From the NCBI RefSeq assembly GCF_003967075.1, contig NZ_AP018664.1:3994001-4058000 (forward strand): 64,000 bases of DNA, written 5' to 3'. Shown here piece by piece: positions 42,805-51,702 of this stretch. The position numbers were made by a program, and so were the translations under genes. Every line of letters starts with the position of its first letter. The first letter of the stretch is position 1. The notes beneath the pieces are model-generated. The model saw only the letters and a list, made by a program, of their open reading frames with translations. It did not search any database and was not told the DNA's origin. Origin of the DNA: Sphingobium amiense. GTDB taxonomy: Bacteria > Pseudomonadota > Alphaproteobacteria > Sphingomonadales > Sphingomonadaceae.

Positions 42805-45336
42805 TCAGAATGTTACTCCGACCCGCGCATAATAAAAGCCCCCGGTCAGGCCGAATGGCGCGAACAGGCCATATTTGCCAAGGCCGGTATTGGCCTGAAT
42901 GACGCCGATCGGATCGGGATAGACGTCGAACAGGTTGTTGGCCCCCACCGCCAGATTGACGGCCCGGTTGACCTGCACGGATATGTCGAGGTCCGTGACC
43001 CATTTGGGGCTGAAGGTCCGGTCATCCGCCGTCGACGTCTGGCTCGCGCCCGCTTCCGTATAATGGCCAAAGCGGGTGACGCGCAGCCCGGTCTTCACCG
43101 GTCCTGCGGTCCATTCGCCGTTCAGCACCAGCTTGTCGCGCGGCGTGGCGCTGGTGAGGTCCGACCGCGCCTGCCGGCCGAACAGGATCGTGTTGGTGAG
43201 GTTGGCCGGATTGGCGGCGACGTTCAGGATCTTCGTCCTGTTGTAGCTGTAGGCCGCGCTGAAGCGGAAATCCCCCAGGGCGGCGGAGCGCAGCGAATAT
43301 TCCGCGACGACATCGACGCCCCGCGTCCGGGTATCGACGCCGTTGATGAAGAATTGCGCGCTGCTGATGCCGGGCACGCCCCGCTGGGCCAGGATGGCGG
43401 TTACCGCCGGACTGGCCAGAATCGCCTTGGCTTCGGCGCTGTTGAGAATTTCGGTTTTCACGATCCGGTCATCGATGCGGATCTGATACCCGTCCACGGT
43501 CAGGCGAAAGCCGCCGGATTCGAATGTCGTGCCCGCCGTGAAATTCAGCGACTTTTCCGGCTTGAGCGGCTTGGCGCCGAAAAAGCCGGCGATGGGATCG
43601 TTGGGCGCGAGGAACTTGACCAACTGGGTCACGAAATCGCCGTTGATGACGAGGCCGGTATTCTGGGAGGTCGAGAAGCCCTGCTGCGCCAGCGACGCAG
43701 CGCGGAAGCCGGTGTTGACGCCGCCCCGGATCGCCCAGCCGGGCAGAATTTCGTAGCGCGTCGAGAATTTGCCGCTGACCGTGTCGCCCGAACTGTCGCT
43801 ATAATGTTCGACCCGGCCCGCCAGCCCCACATACCAGGATGGAGTGACGTTCGCACCCACATCGACATAGGCGGCGATATTGTTGCGGGTCAGAACGAAA
43901 GCGTCCGCCGGCGTCGTGCCCGTGAACGAGACGAGGCTCGCCGCCGGTCGCTGGCCGCCGAACTGCAACTGGAAGGGGGTCGTGCCCCTCGGAATGACAT
44001 AGCCGCCATCGCGATAGCTGTCCGGCTCACCCGCCTTGTTCTGGAACCGCTCCCGTCGATGCTCCACGCCGAATGCCAGCGTCAGCGGCTCGGCGAGGCC
44101 GATGTCGAAGGTCCGGCTGAAATCGGCATTGTTGACCCACAAGGCGGAAATCTGCTTGCCCATGAAGAAGCTGGTCTTGCTGCTCGGCCCCAGCGAGGGA
44201 TTGAGCGTATCGACCGCGCCCAGCTTCACATGGTCCTGGCCGTAGCTGCTGCTGACATCGACATCGAGACCCCACAGGGCCGTCCGCAGCCCGGCCGTCG
44301 CCTGAAAATCGGTTTCCCAGATGCGCCGCTTCGCGAGGAAGCCGTTCGGATAAAGTTCGGGCAGGGAATTGACATTGTTGGCGTTGAACTGGCCCCGGCC
44401 GTCCTTCACGTCGCGGTGGCTGAGCGTCGAAAAACTGTAGAGCGTCGTCTGCTCGCTGATCGGGAGTTCCGCGTTATAGGAAGTGTTGACGATATAATCG
44501 CGGTTGGTGCGGCCATAATTTCCGGCGCGGTTCCGGTCGATCGTGGCTTCGCGTGGGTCGCGCGATCCATCGGCGAGGCGGGGATAGAGATCCACCGAAT
44601 CCGCGACGATGGCGCCCGAAGGGTCTGCGCGGTCATGATATTTGGCCTCAGCCGCGAAACGGATGAAGCCGCCGTCCGCGCCCAGCCGCGTGCCATAGCT
44701 CAACGCCTGCTGGAACAGTTCGCCACCCTTTTCATAGGTGCTGCCTGCGGTGGTCGTGAACGCGCCGCCTTCCGGAGAGGTGTCGAGGATGAAGTTGATG
44801 ACGCCTGAAATGGCGTCGGAACCATATTGCGCCGCCGCGCCATCGCGCAGCACTTCCACCCGGCCGACCGCATTGGTCGGCAGCAGGTCGATGTCCACGG
44901 GCGTGCTTCCCCCCGACACGCGGGAAAGATTGTTGATGAGCGATGTCGTATGCCGCCGCCGGCCATTGACCAGTATCAGCACATAGTCGCCCGAAAGCCC
45001 CCGGATCGAAATCGGCTTCGCTGCGGACGAGGTGCCGCCGCCCCCGAGCGCGGGCATGGTGAGGGACGGGATGATGTTGCCCAATATGTCCTTGAGGCCG
45101 GTGCGCCCCGTTGCCTGCAATTCCTGCGGCCCGATGACGTCGATGGGGACGGGGCTGTCAGCAACCGTCCGGGGGCGGGCGCCGCGAACGCCCGTGACGA
45201 CGATGGCCGCCCCGTCCGCCGCTTCGTCAGCCGCCTGGTCCGGCACGGCCCGACTGTTTTCCTGCGCCCGGACCGGCCCGGCCACGAGTATGAGCGCAGA
45301 TGAGGCGAGCGCCACTTGCTTTAACGACAAGATCAT
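42805..45336 (-). CDS. TonB-dependent receptor of the catabolic cluster (left)
   Basis: An 843-residue outer-membrane receptor: signal peptide (VALASSALILVAGPVRAQ), TonB-box-like AAIVVTG, plug motifs RPRTVADSPVPIDVIGPQEL, LVNGRRRHTT, GRVEVLRDGAAAQYGSDAIS and GVINFIL, and barrel strands ending with NLFDVYPDP and FYYARVGVTF. The RHTT/GSDAIAGVINF pattern is typical of receptors that take up plant-derived or aromatic substrates in sphingomonads. It is divergent from the hydroxylase operon across an AT-rich region with dyads. Confidence 0.9.
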   Translation of the reverse strand: MILSLKQVALASSALILVAGPVRAQENSRAVPDQAADEAADGAAIVVTGVRGARPRTVADSPVPIDVIGPQELQATGRTGLKDILGNIIPSLTMPALGGGGTSSAAKPISIRGLSGDYVLILVNGRRRHTTSLINNLSRVSGGSTPVDIDLLPTNAVGRVEVLRDGAAAQYGSDAISGVINFILDTSPEGGAFTTTAGSTYEKGGELFQQALSYGTRLGADGGFIRFAAEAKYHDRADPSGAIVADSVDLYPRLADGSRDPREATIDRNRAGNYGRTNRDYIVNTSYNAELPISEQTTLYSFSTLSHRDVKDGRGQFNANNVNSLPELYPNGFLAKRRIWETDFQATAGLRTALWGLDVDVSSSYGQDHVKLGAVDTLNPSLGPSSKTSFFMGKQISALWVNNADFSRTFDIGLAEPLTLAFGVEHRRERFQNKAGEPDSYRDGGYVIPRGTTPFQLQFGGQRPAASLVSFTGTTPADAFVLTRNNIAAYVDVGANVTPSWYVGLAGRVEHYSDSSGDTVSGKFSTRYEILPGWAIRGGVNTGFRAASLAQQGFSTSQNTGLVINGDFVTQLVKFLAPNDPIAGFFGAKPLKPEKSLNFTAGTTFESGGFRLTVDGYQIRIDDRIVKTEILNSAEAKAILASPAVTAILAQRGVPGISSAQFFINGVDTRTRGVDVVAEYSLRSAALGDFRFSAAYSYNRTKILNVAANPANLTNTILFGRQARSDLTSATPRDKLVLNGEWTAGPVKTGLRVTRFGHYTEAGASQTSTADDRTFSPKWVTDLDISVQVNRAVNLAVGANNLFDVYPDPIGVIQANTGLGKYGLFAPFGLTGGFYYARVGVTF

Positions 45337-45722
45337 AATTCCCCCACGAAATGATGTAAATTTCCCGCTTTCGTAAAAAGCGTCGACGCAGGGATATCAA
45401 TCAACAAAATCTGTTTCGTTCGCGCGATATGATTTCGGCCATATTTGATAATATCGTTAGGACCATTATTTGATAATTATATGAGAATTGCTCATATGGA
45501 TATTTATAATCAATATATAGTTGGATATGCCGATTTAAACGACCTTCATCAGGTCGTAGGCAGACGCGATTTCTGCGAGCATGACGTGTCCCATCTTATT
45601 GAGGACAGACGATCATCCCGCGATCTGACAGGTCCGTCAGGCAGGCAGAGGCCGTGTGCATGGGGCTGGCGACCGTCGCGGACGCCGACATGTCATCCGG
45701 CAAAGATCGAGATGAGCCACCC
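45337..45722. promoter_or_regulatory. AT-rich divergent regulatory region
   Basis: About 385 bases between receptor and hydroxylase, markedly AT-rich in an otherwise GC-rich genome. Two direct copies of TATTTGATAAT (45442-45452 and 45467-45477) start 25 bases apart; immediately next is the inverted repeat ATATGAG-N5-CTCATAT (45479-45497). This looks like a regulator-binding array for one or both divergent units. No gene is seen before the hydroxylase start. Confidence 0.6.
45479..45497. promoter_or_regulatory. Operator-like dyad ATATGAG-N5-CTCATAT
   Basis: Perfect 7-base arms with a 5-base AATTG spacer, about 240 bases upstream of the hydroxylase start. Dyads like this are typical of dimeric regulators such as MarR, IclR or TetR; the cluster regulator found here is LuxR-type, so the cognate protein is uncertain. 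Confidence 0.5.
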
Positions 45723-47267
45723 ATGCTGGATACAGGGCAGAAATTCGACGTCATCGTCATCGGCTTTGGACCGAGCGGGGCCACGCTGGCGCATCTTCTG
45801 GGGCTGTCCGGCCTCAGCGTGCTGGTTCTGGAACGCGATGGCGGCATTTATAACGTCCCGCGGGCGGTGCATTTCGATGATGAGGTGATGCGCGTTTTCC
45901 AGACGATCGGGGTTGCGGATGCAGTCGCGGAAGAGGCTCGGGTCAATGTCGGAATGCGCTTTGTCGATCCGGACGGCAATCTGCTGCTCGACTGGTCGCG
46001 GCCGCAGGACATCGGCCAGCATGGATGGCATGCGAGCTACCGTTTTCACCAGCCGACGCTGGAGGCGGTGCTCAACGAGGGGATAGCAAAATATCCGAAC
46101 GTCCACCTGCGCCGCCGGTGCGAGGCCTTTCTGGTCGAGGACCGGGGAGACGAAGCCCTCGTCCGCTATGAGGATATGGCGACGGGCAGAATCATGGAGG
46201 CGCGCTGCGCGCATGTCGTGGGTTGCGACGGCGCCCGATCCCTGCTGCGCCGGTTCATCGGGTCCGGGATGGAGGATCACGGCTTTCACGAAAAATGGCT
46301 GGTCGTCGATGTCCTGCTGAACGGCGAGAGGCCGGATCTGGGTGATCATTCGGTCCAATATTGCCACCCGGAACGGTCGATGACCTATGCGCGGCAGCCG
46401 GGCAACCGGCGGCGCTGGGAAATAAGGCTGCTGCCCGGCGAGCAGGACTATTCGATCGCCAGGCCCGATCAAATCTGGGCGCTGCTGTCGCGCTGGATCG
46501 GGCCGGACGAAGCGGAAATCGAGCGGGTTGCGGCCTATACTTTTCATTCGCTGGTGGCGGAGCGGTGGCGGGACGGGCGGCTCTGGATCGCGGGGGATGC
46601 CGCCCATCAGACGCCCCCGTTCATGGGGCAGGGCATGTGCGCGGGGATTCGCGACGTCGCCAATCTGGCGTGGAAGCTGGTTCGCTCCGTCAGGGGCGAG
46701 GCGAGCGAGGAACTGCTCGACAGCTACCAGTCGGAGCGCAAGCCCAATGTGACCAGATATATCGTCACGGCGGTCGGGCTGGGCGGCCTGATCAACGCCA
46801 GCGATCCCGGCGCTGCGCTGCGGATGGCGCAGTCCTCCGGCGAGAGCGGCGGCAGGATGAAGAGCCTTGTCTCCGAACTCGGCCCCGGTCCCGGCGCCGG
46901 TCCCCATCGCGGGCGCATATTCGCGCAAAGCAGGCTGCGCGACGGACGCCGGATGGACGATGCGGTCGGCTATGCCATGGCGCTGGTCGCGGATGCCGAA
47001 CTCGCCCGAGAGATCGGTCCGGTCGCGGGCCTGCAGGTCATCACCCCGCAGGATGCGCCGGGGATCGGGGAGGAGCTGTCGCGCCTTGGCGTTCGCGCGG
47101 CACTGGTGCGGCCCGACCGCTATATTCTCGCAACCGCGACCAGCGGGCCTGAGCTGACCGCGCTGCTCGCGACGCCCGCCATCGCAGCGCTGCTTGCGCC
47201 GCCGCCTTCGCACGCCGCTGCACCGGAACCCCGCCGGGTTGCCGCCGGCGCGCATCGAGCCATCTGA
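45723..47267 (+). CDS. FAD-dependent aromatic hydroxylase (MhpA-like)
   Basis: A 514-residue group A flavin monooxygenase. The FAD-binding GxGxxG-like start is VIVIGFGPSGATLAHLLGLS, then VLERDGGIYNVPRAVHFDDE, VGCDGARSLLRR (DG motif) and LWIAGDAAHQTPPFMGQGMC (GD motif). The relatives (MhpA, HbpA, phenol and resorcinol hydroxylases) add a hydroxyl ortho or para on phenolic rings using NAD(P)H. First gene of a tight operon; 12 bases before the next gene. ATG at 45723 fits GAGATGAG; ATG at 45690 and GTG at 45654 are in frame and possible. Confidence 0.88.
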   Translation: MLDTGQKFDVIVIGFGPSGATLAHLLGLSGLSVLVLERDGGIYNVPRAVHFDDEVMRVFQTIGVADAVAEEARVNVGMRFVDPDGNLLLDWSRPQDIGQHGWHASYRFHQPTLEAVLNEGIAKYPNVHLRRRCEAFLVEDRGDEALVRYEDMATGRIMEARCAHVVGCDGARSLLRRFIGSGMEDHGFHEKWLVVDVLLNGERPDLGDHSVQYCHPERSMTYARQPGNRRRWEIRLLPGEQDYSIARPDQIWALLSRWIGPDEAEIERVAAYTFHSLVAERWRDGRLWIAGDAAHQTPPFMGQGMCAGIRDVANLAWKLVRSVRGEASEELLDSYQSERKPNVTRYIVTAVGLGGLINASDPGAALRMAQSSGESGGRMKSLVSELGPGPGAGPHRGRIFAQSRLRDGRRMDDAVGYAMALVADAELAREIGPVAGLQVITPQDAPGIGEELSRLGVRAALVRPDRYILATATSGPELTALLATPAIAALLAPPPSHAAAPEPRRVAAGAHRAI

Positions 47268-47279
47268 CGGAGAAGAAGA

Positions 47280-48275
47280 ATGAAACTGGCAACATTGCGC
47301 TCCCCCTCGTCGCGCGACGGCGATCTGGTGATCGTCAGCCGCGACCTGCGCCGCGCCGTGCGCGTTCCCGATATTGCAGCCACGCTGCAACAGGCGCTGG
47401 ACGACTGGAGCCGAATGGAGCCGCTGCTGCGCGTGCGGGCCGGGGCGCTTGAAGCCGGGACGATCGACGACGCTTTCGATTTCGACCCGACCGCCGCCGC
47501 CGCCCCGCTCCCGCGCGCCTATCAGTGGTGCGACGGCTCCGCCTATCTCTCGCACGCTGAGCTGGTGCGGCGGGCGCGCAACGCCGAAATGCCCCAGTCG
47601 CTCTATCATGATCCGCTGATCTATCAGGGCGGGGGCGACAAAATGGCTGGCCCGCGCGATCCGATTGTGATCGCCGACGAGGCGTGGGGGATCGACCTGG
47701 AGGCCGAAATCGCGGTCATCACCGACGATGTTCCCATGGGGATCGGCGCGGACGAAGCGGCCGGGCATATCCTGCTGGTCACGATCCTCAACGATGTCAG
47801 CCTGCGCAACCTCATCCCCGGAGAACTGGCGAAGGGGTTCGGCTTCTTCCAGTCGAAACCAGCGACGGCTTTCGCGGCCGTGGCGGTCACGCCCGATGAA
47901 CTGGGCGAGGCATGGGACGGGCGCAAGCTGACCCTGCCGCTCAGAAGCTGGGTGAACGACCGCTGGCTGGGCGAACCCAATGGCGGTCACGACATGAATT
48001 TCGATTTCGCAACGCTCATCGCCCACGCGGCGAAGAGCCGGGAACTGGGCGCGGGCACGATCGTGGGTTCGGGCACGGTGTCGAACCGGGACCGGGCGGC
48101 CGGATCGTCGTGCCTCGCCGAAGTGCGGATGCTCGAAACCATCGATAGTGGCAAACCCGCGACCGAATTCCTGCACTTCGGCGACCGGGTGAAGATCGAC
48201 ATGACCGATGCCGATGGCGCGAGCATTTTCGGCACCATCGAACAGACCGTTGTCCGCTACGAGCCGGCAGGATGA
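47280..48275 (+). CDS. Fumarylacetoacetate hydrolase family protein
   Basis: A 331-residue FAH-family enzyme: MKLATLRSPSSRDGDLVIVS start, YHDPLIYQGGGDKM, GIDLEAEIAVITDDVPMG with the metal-binding Glu/Asp triad, LVTILNDVSLRNL and GSGTVSNRDR. Length and start match fumarylacetoacetases of proteobacteria rather than the shorter hydratase/decarboxylase types, so it probably hydrolyses a beta-diketone ring-cleavage product. It starts 12 bases after the hydroxylase and overlaps by 4 bases the next gene. Confidence 0.88.
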   Translation: MKLATLRSPSSRDGDLVIVSRDLRRAVRVPDIAATLQQALDDWSRMEPLLRVRAGALEAGTIDDAFDFDPTAAAAPLPRAYQWCDGSAYLSHAELVRRARNAEMPQSLYHDPLIYQGGGDKMAGPRDPIVIADEAWGIDLEAEIAVITDDVPMGIGADEAAGHILLVTILNDVSLRNLIPGELAKGFGFFQSKPATAFAAVAVTPDELGEAWDGRKLTLPLRSWVNDRWLGEPNGGHDMNFDFATLIAHAAKSRELGAGTIVGSGTVSNRDRAAGSSCLAEVRMLETIDSGKPATEFLHFGDRVKIDMTDADGASIFGTIEQTVVRYEPAG

Positions 48276-49240
48276 CAGGCGGCGAGATCATCGGACTGGG
48301 CTATATCGGCGCGCGCACCCCATCGCTGGGGGACTGGCGGCAGTTCGGCACCCATCTGCTCGGCATGCAGGTGCAGCCGCTGTCCGGCGGGCGGATCGGC
48401 CTGCGCATGGACGATGCGGCCCACCGCCTTGCCGTGCGCGAGGCGGCGGGCGAGGGGGTCGACTATTATGGCTGGGAGGTGCGCGACGCACAGGCGTTGC
48501 AGTCGCTCGCGGCCCGGCTGGAAGCGCAAGGCCATGCCGTTTCCGCCATGCCGCCCGCCCTTTGTGAAGAGCGGGGCGTTGCGGACGGTTTTACGACGAC
48601 CGATCCGGAAGGAAATGCGCTCGAATTTTTCCATGGCCGCGCTCTTGCCGACACCCCGTTCGCGCCGGGGCGGCCGATCGAGGGTTTTCGCACCGGCTCT
48701 CTGGGCATGGGACATGCGGTCCTCAACGTCCGCCGGATCGAGCCGCTGCTGCCCTATTATCGCGACCTGCTGGGTTTCCGGCTGAGCGACTATACGCTCG
48801 CGCCGTTCAAGGCCTTCTTCTTCCACGTCAACACCCGCCATCACAGCCTTGCGATGATCGAGAACGGACATGCCGGGATGCATCATCTGATGGTCGAGCT
48901 GGACGGTTTCGACGACGTCGGGCAGGGCTATGATCTGGCGCAGGGCGAGCCGGGGCGGGTCGCCGCCACGCTGGGCCGGCACTCGAACGATCATATGACG
49001 TCCTTCTACATGCGGACGCCCTCGCGCTTCCTGATCGAATATGGCTGGGGCGGACGGGACATCGACCCTGCCCACTGGCAGTCGAGCGAGATGCGGTGCG
49101 GCCCGAGCCTGTGGGGCCATGATCGCGACTGGCTGTCGGATGACATGAAGGCCGAGGCGCGGCGGCTGCGGCTGGAGGCGGCAAGGAATGGCATGCGCGC
49201 GCCCCTGCGGCTTTCGTCCGTCGCGGACGGGAGCAGGTAG
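48272..49240 (+). CDS. Extradiol ring-cleavage dioxygenase (VOC, type I, BphC-like)
   Basis: A 322-residue protein with two VOC domains. Metal ligands of the active domain are visible: His148 (LGMGHAVLN), His204/205 (MHHLMVELDG) and Glu256 (FLIEYGWGG). A His at HSNDHMTSFYM and Tyr at the pocket also match. Type I enzymes cleave catechol-like substrates (2,3-dihydroxybiphenyl and others) next to the hydroxyls. Substrate here unknown. Its start overlaps the previous stop (ATGA), so translation is coupled. Confidence 0.88.
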   Translation: MTGGEIIGLGYIGARTPSLGDWRQFGTHLLGMQVQPLSGGRIGLRMDDAAHRLAVREAAGEGVDYYGWEVRDAQALQSLAARLEAQGHAVSAMPPALCEERGVADGFTTTDPEGNALEFFHGRALADTPFAPGRPIEGFRTGSLGMGHAVLNVRRIEPLLPYYRDLLGFRLSDYTLAPFKAFFFHVNTRHHSLAMIENGHAGMHHLMVELDGFDDVGQGYDLAQGEPGRVAATLGRHSNDHMTSFYMRTPSRFLIEYGWGGRDIDPAHWQSSEMRCGPSLWGHDRDWLSDDMKAEARRLRLEAARNGMRAPLRLSSVADGSR

Positions 49241-50896
49241 ATGCCACTGCGTTTTGCCGAGACCGCCACCGAATATCATCGCGCGCCCCTGACGATCCGC
49301 CACCTCCTCAACGGCGTGGTGGCAAAGGCGGGGGATCAGCGCATCGTCTATCGCGACCGGGCGGACATCGACTATCGCGAATTTGTCGGGCGCGTCGGGC
49401 GGCTGGCTTCGCTGCTCGAAGCGGCTGGCGCGACGCAGGGCATGACCGTGGCGGTGATGGACTGGGACAGTCACCGCTATCTGGAGGCCTATTTCGCCGT
49501 GCCGATGATGGGCGCTGTGCTCCAGACCGTGAATATCCGGCTGCCGCAGCCGCAGATCGCCTATACGCTGCAGCATGCCGAAGCGGAAATTCTGATCGTC
49601 CACCGCGATTTCTTCCCCATCGTCGAGGCGCTTCGATCCCGGTTGCCCCGGCTGAAGGCGATCGTCGCGATCATGGACGGGGCGGGCGACGCCCTGCCTT
49701 CATGGTGCATCGGCGAATATGAAACGCTTTCCGCCGCGGCTTCGCCCGATTATCCGTTCGAGGATTTCGACGAGAATGCCGTCGCCACGACATTCTATAC
49801 CAGTGGCACGACCGGCAATCCCAAGGGCGTCTGTTTCACCCACAGGCAGCTCGTCCTGCATACGTTGGCGATCAGCGCGCCGTTCGGCGCTTCGGATGCC
49901 GCGCCGTGGATCGGCGTGGGCGACGTCTACATGCCGCTGACGCCGATGTTCCATGTCCACGCATGGGGTTTCCCCTATATCGCGACGATGCTGGGCCTGA
50001 AGCAGGTCTATCCCGGACGCTATGAGCCGGCGACGATCTGCGCGCTGCGCGAAACACACGGGGTCAGCTATTCCCACTGCGTTCCCACGGTGCTTGAGAT
50101 GGTGCTGAACAGCGCCGAAGACAGGGGCGCGGACCTTGCGGGCTGGAAGGTGACGATCGGCGGTTCCGCACTGACGCGAAGCCTGCTCGCCAGGGGGCAG
50201 GCTCATGGCATGCGGCTCGGCGCGGCCTATGGCATGTCGGAAACCTGCCCGGTCGTGGCGGTCGCCGGACGCCGGGAACTGCCGGGCGACGAGGGCGGGG
50301 CGGGGATGCCGGACCCGCTGAGCCTTGCGGGCGTGTCGGCGCCGCTGGTCGAGGTGCGGATCGCCGATGAAAATATGAACCCCGCGCCGCACGATGGGCG
50401 GACGCGTGGCGAGGTGGTGGTGCGGTCCCCGTGGCTGACGCCGCTTTATACCGGCGACCGGAAGGCGACGGACGCGCTGTGGCGGGGCGGCTGGATGCAC
50501 ACGCAGGATATCGCCACCATCGACCCGTGGGGACAGGTGCAGATCCGGGACCGGCTGAAGGACGTAGTCAAGACGGGGGGCGAATGGGTGGATTCCCTCC
50601 AGTTGGAGGAACTTGTCGCCACTGGCGAGGGGATCGCAGAGGCCGCCGTGATCGCGGTGCCCGACGTCAGATGGGGCGAGCGTCCGCTGGCGGTGGTGGT
50701 GGCTGCGCCCGGCTGCGTCCCGACGCTCGACAGCATCAACCTTCCCGTCGATTTCGCCATCGCAGACGGGCGTATCACGCGATATGCGAGACTTGACCGG
50801 TTTGCGGTGGTGGACCAGCTTCCGCGCACCAGCGTCGGGAAGATCGACAAGAAGCTGCTGCGTGCCCGCTATGCGGAAGACGCGCCATCTTCCTGA
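49241..50896 (+). CDS. Acyl-CoA synthetase (AMP-forming, fatty-acid-type)
   Basis: A 551-residue ANL-superfamily ligase: P-loop-like YTSGTTGNPKGVCFTHRQLV (about 186-205), MFHVHAWGFPYIATM, AYGMSETCPVV, GWMHTQDIATIDPWG and DRLKDVVKTGGEW, and C-terminal Lys in RTSVGKIDKKLLR. It activates a carboxylic acid as CoA thioester, perhaps an aliphatic or aromatic side-chain acid. It begins directly at the dioxygenase stop and its end overlaps by 28 bases the convergent regulator gene. Confidence 0.88.
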   Translation: MPLRFAETATEYHRAPLTIRHLLNGVVAKAGDQRIVYRDRADIDYREFVGRVGRLASLLEAAGATQGMTVAVMDWDSHRYLEAYFAVPMMGAVLQTVNIRLPQPQIAYTLQHAEAEILIVHRDFFPIVEALRSRLPRLKAIVAIMDGAGDALPSWCIGEYETLSAAASPDYPFEDFDENAVATTFYTSGTTGNPKGVCFTHRQLVLHTLAISAPFGASDAAPWIGVGDVYMPLTPMFHVHAWGFPYIATMLGLKQVYPGRYEPATICALRETHGVSYSHCVPTVLEMVLNSAEDRGADLAGWKVTIGGSALTRSLLARGQAHGMRLGAAYGMSETCPVVAVAGRRELPGDEGGAGMPDPLSLAGVSAPLVEVRIADENMNPAPHDGRTRGEVVVRSPWLTPLYTGDRKATDALWRGGWMHTQDIATIDPWGQVQIRDRLKDVVKTGGEWVDSLQLEELVATGEGIAEAAVIAVPDVRWGERPLAVVVAAPGCVPTLDSINLPVDFAIADGRITRYARLDRFAVVDQLPRTSVGKIDKKLLRARYAEDAPSS

Positions 50897-51702
50897 ACAT
50901 GACAGATCGAGAAGAGCTGCCCGCGCGAGGATATGCCGAGTTTCTGATACGCCCTCTGTCGATAGGTCACGACGCTGTTGGCGCTGACGCCGATATGCTC
51001 CGCAATCGCCTCGGCTTTCCGGCCCGCGAGCATACCAAGGCACACCTGCCTTTCCCGTTCGGACAGAACCGCGAGCGGCAGGGGAAATGCGGGCGGTTTG
51101 AGCCGCGCGAAATGCGTCGCCAGCATCCGGCCGATCAACTGATATAGTTCGGCCGGAACATGATCGAGCGCGATGGGCGACGCGGAACGGGGATCGCGGG
51201 CCAGATAGAGGTTCAGGATCATCCGGCGTGAATCCTGCGCCACCAGGATCGCGGTCTTAGTGCGAAAGCCGGGCGCGCCGAAGAACATCGAGACATAATT
51301 CTCGTCCAGTTCCGGCAGGAGCGATTCCAGCCTGACGACGGCGCATTCGCCATCGTCCATGGCTCTGGCGCGCCGGAACAGCGGGTCTTCCCGAAACCAG
51401 CCGTCGACATAGGCGGCGGCCAAGGTGCCACCCTTTTCCTCCGACAGGAAATTCCGGCTGAGCAGGCAACTCGCCCGGTCCGCTTCATAGCTGAAAGCGG
51501 TGACCTGCGCGGCGCCGACCTGCAGCACGAATTCGAGGAAGTTGTCGGTGAATGCATCGCGCCCTATCGAAGACACGCATTTCGACAGGGAATCGAGCAG
51601 ACGCCCGTCGAAGGAAACCAGCCCGGAGGGGGCGCTCGTCTGCGTCGCGATGGCCATCGACGCGTCATACAAAATCGCGGCTGCCTTGCCCATCCTCATC
51701 AC
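50869..51702 (-). CDS. LuxR-type transcriptional regulator
   Basis: A 277-residue regulator with a C-terminal LuxR HTH: VLSERERQVCLGMLAGRKAE, AIAEHIGVSANSVVTYRQRA, YQKLGISSRGQLFS. The N-terminal 200 residues form an unknown sensor domain without clear autoinducer-binding motifs. It shares a 4-base overlap with the esterase gene upstream of it, so regulator and esterase form one transcript. It is the only clear regulator in the catabolic cluster and is the best candidate for its inducer sensor. MMRM at 51702 or MAIATQ at 51657 could be the start. Confidence 0.88.
   Translation of the reverse strand: MMRMGKAAAILYDASMAIATQTSAPSGLVSFDGRLLDSLSKCVSSIGRDAFTDNFLEFVLQVGAAQVTAFSYEADRASCLLSRNFLSEEKGGTLAAAYVDGWFREDPLFRRARAMDDGECAVVRLESLLPELDENYVSMFFGAPGFRTKTAILVAQDSRRMILNLYLARDPRSASPIALDHVPAELYQLIGRMLATHFARLKPPAFPLPLAVLSERERQVCLGMLAGRKAEAIAEHIGVSANSVVTYRQRAYQKLGISSRGQLFSICHVQEDGASSA

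Noticed and set aside
45693..48176. 827-codon leftward frame opposite the hydroxylase and FAH genes
   Set aside because: Antisense shadow; both plus-strand genes have full family signatures and overlaps.
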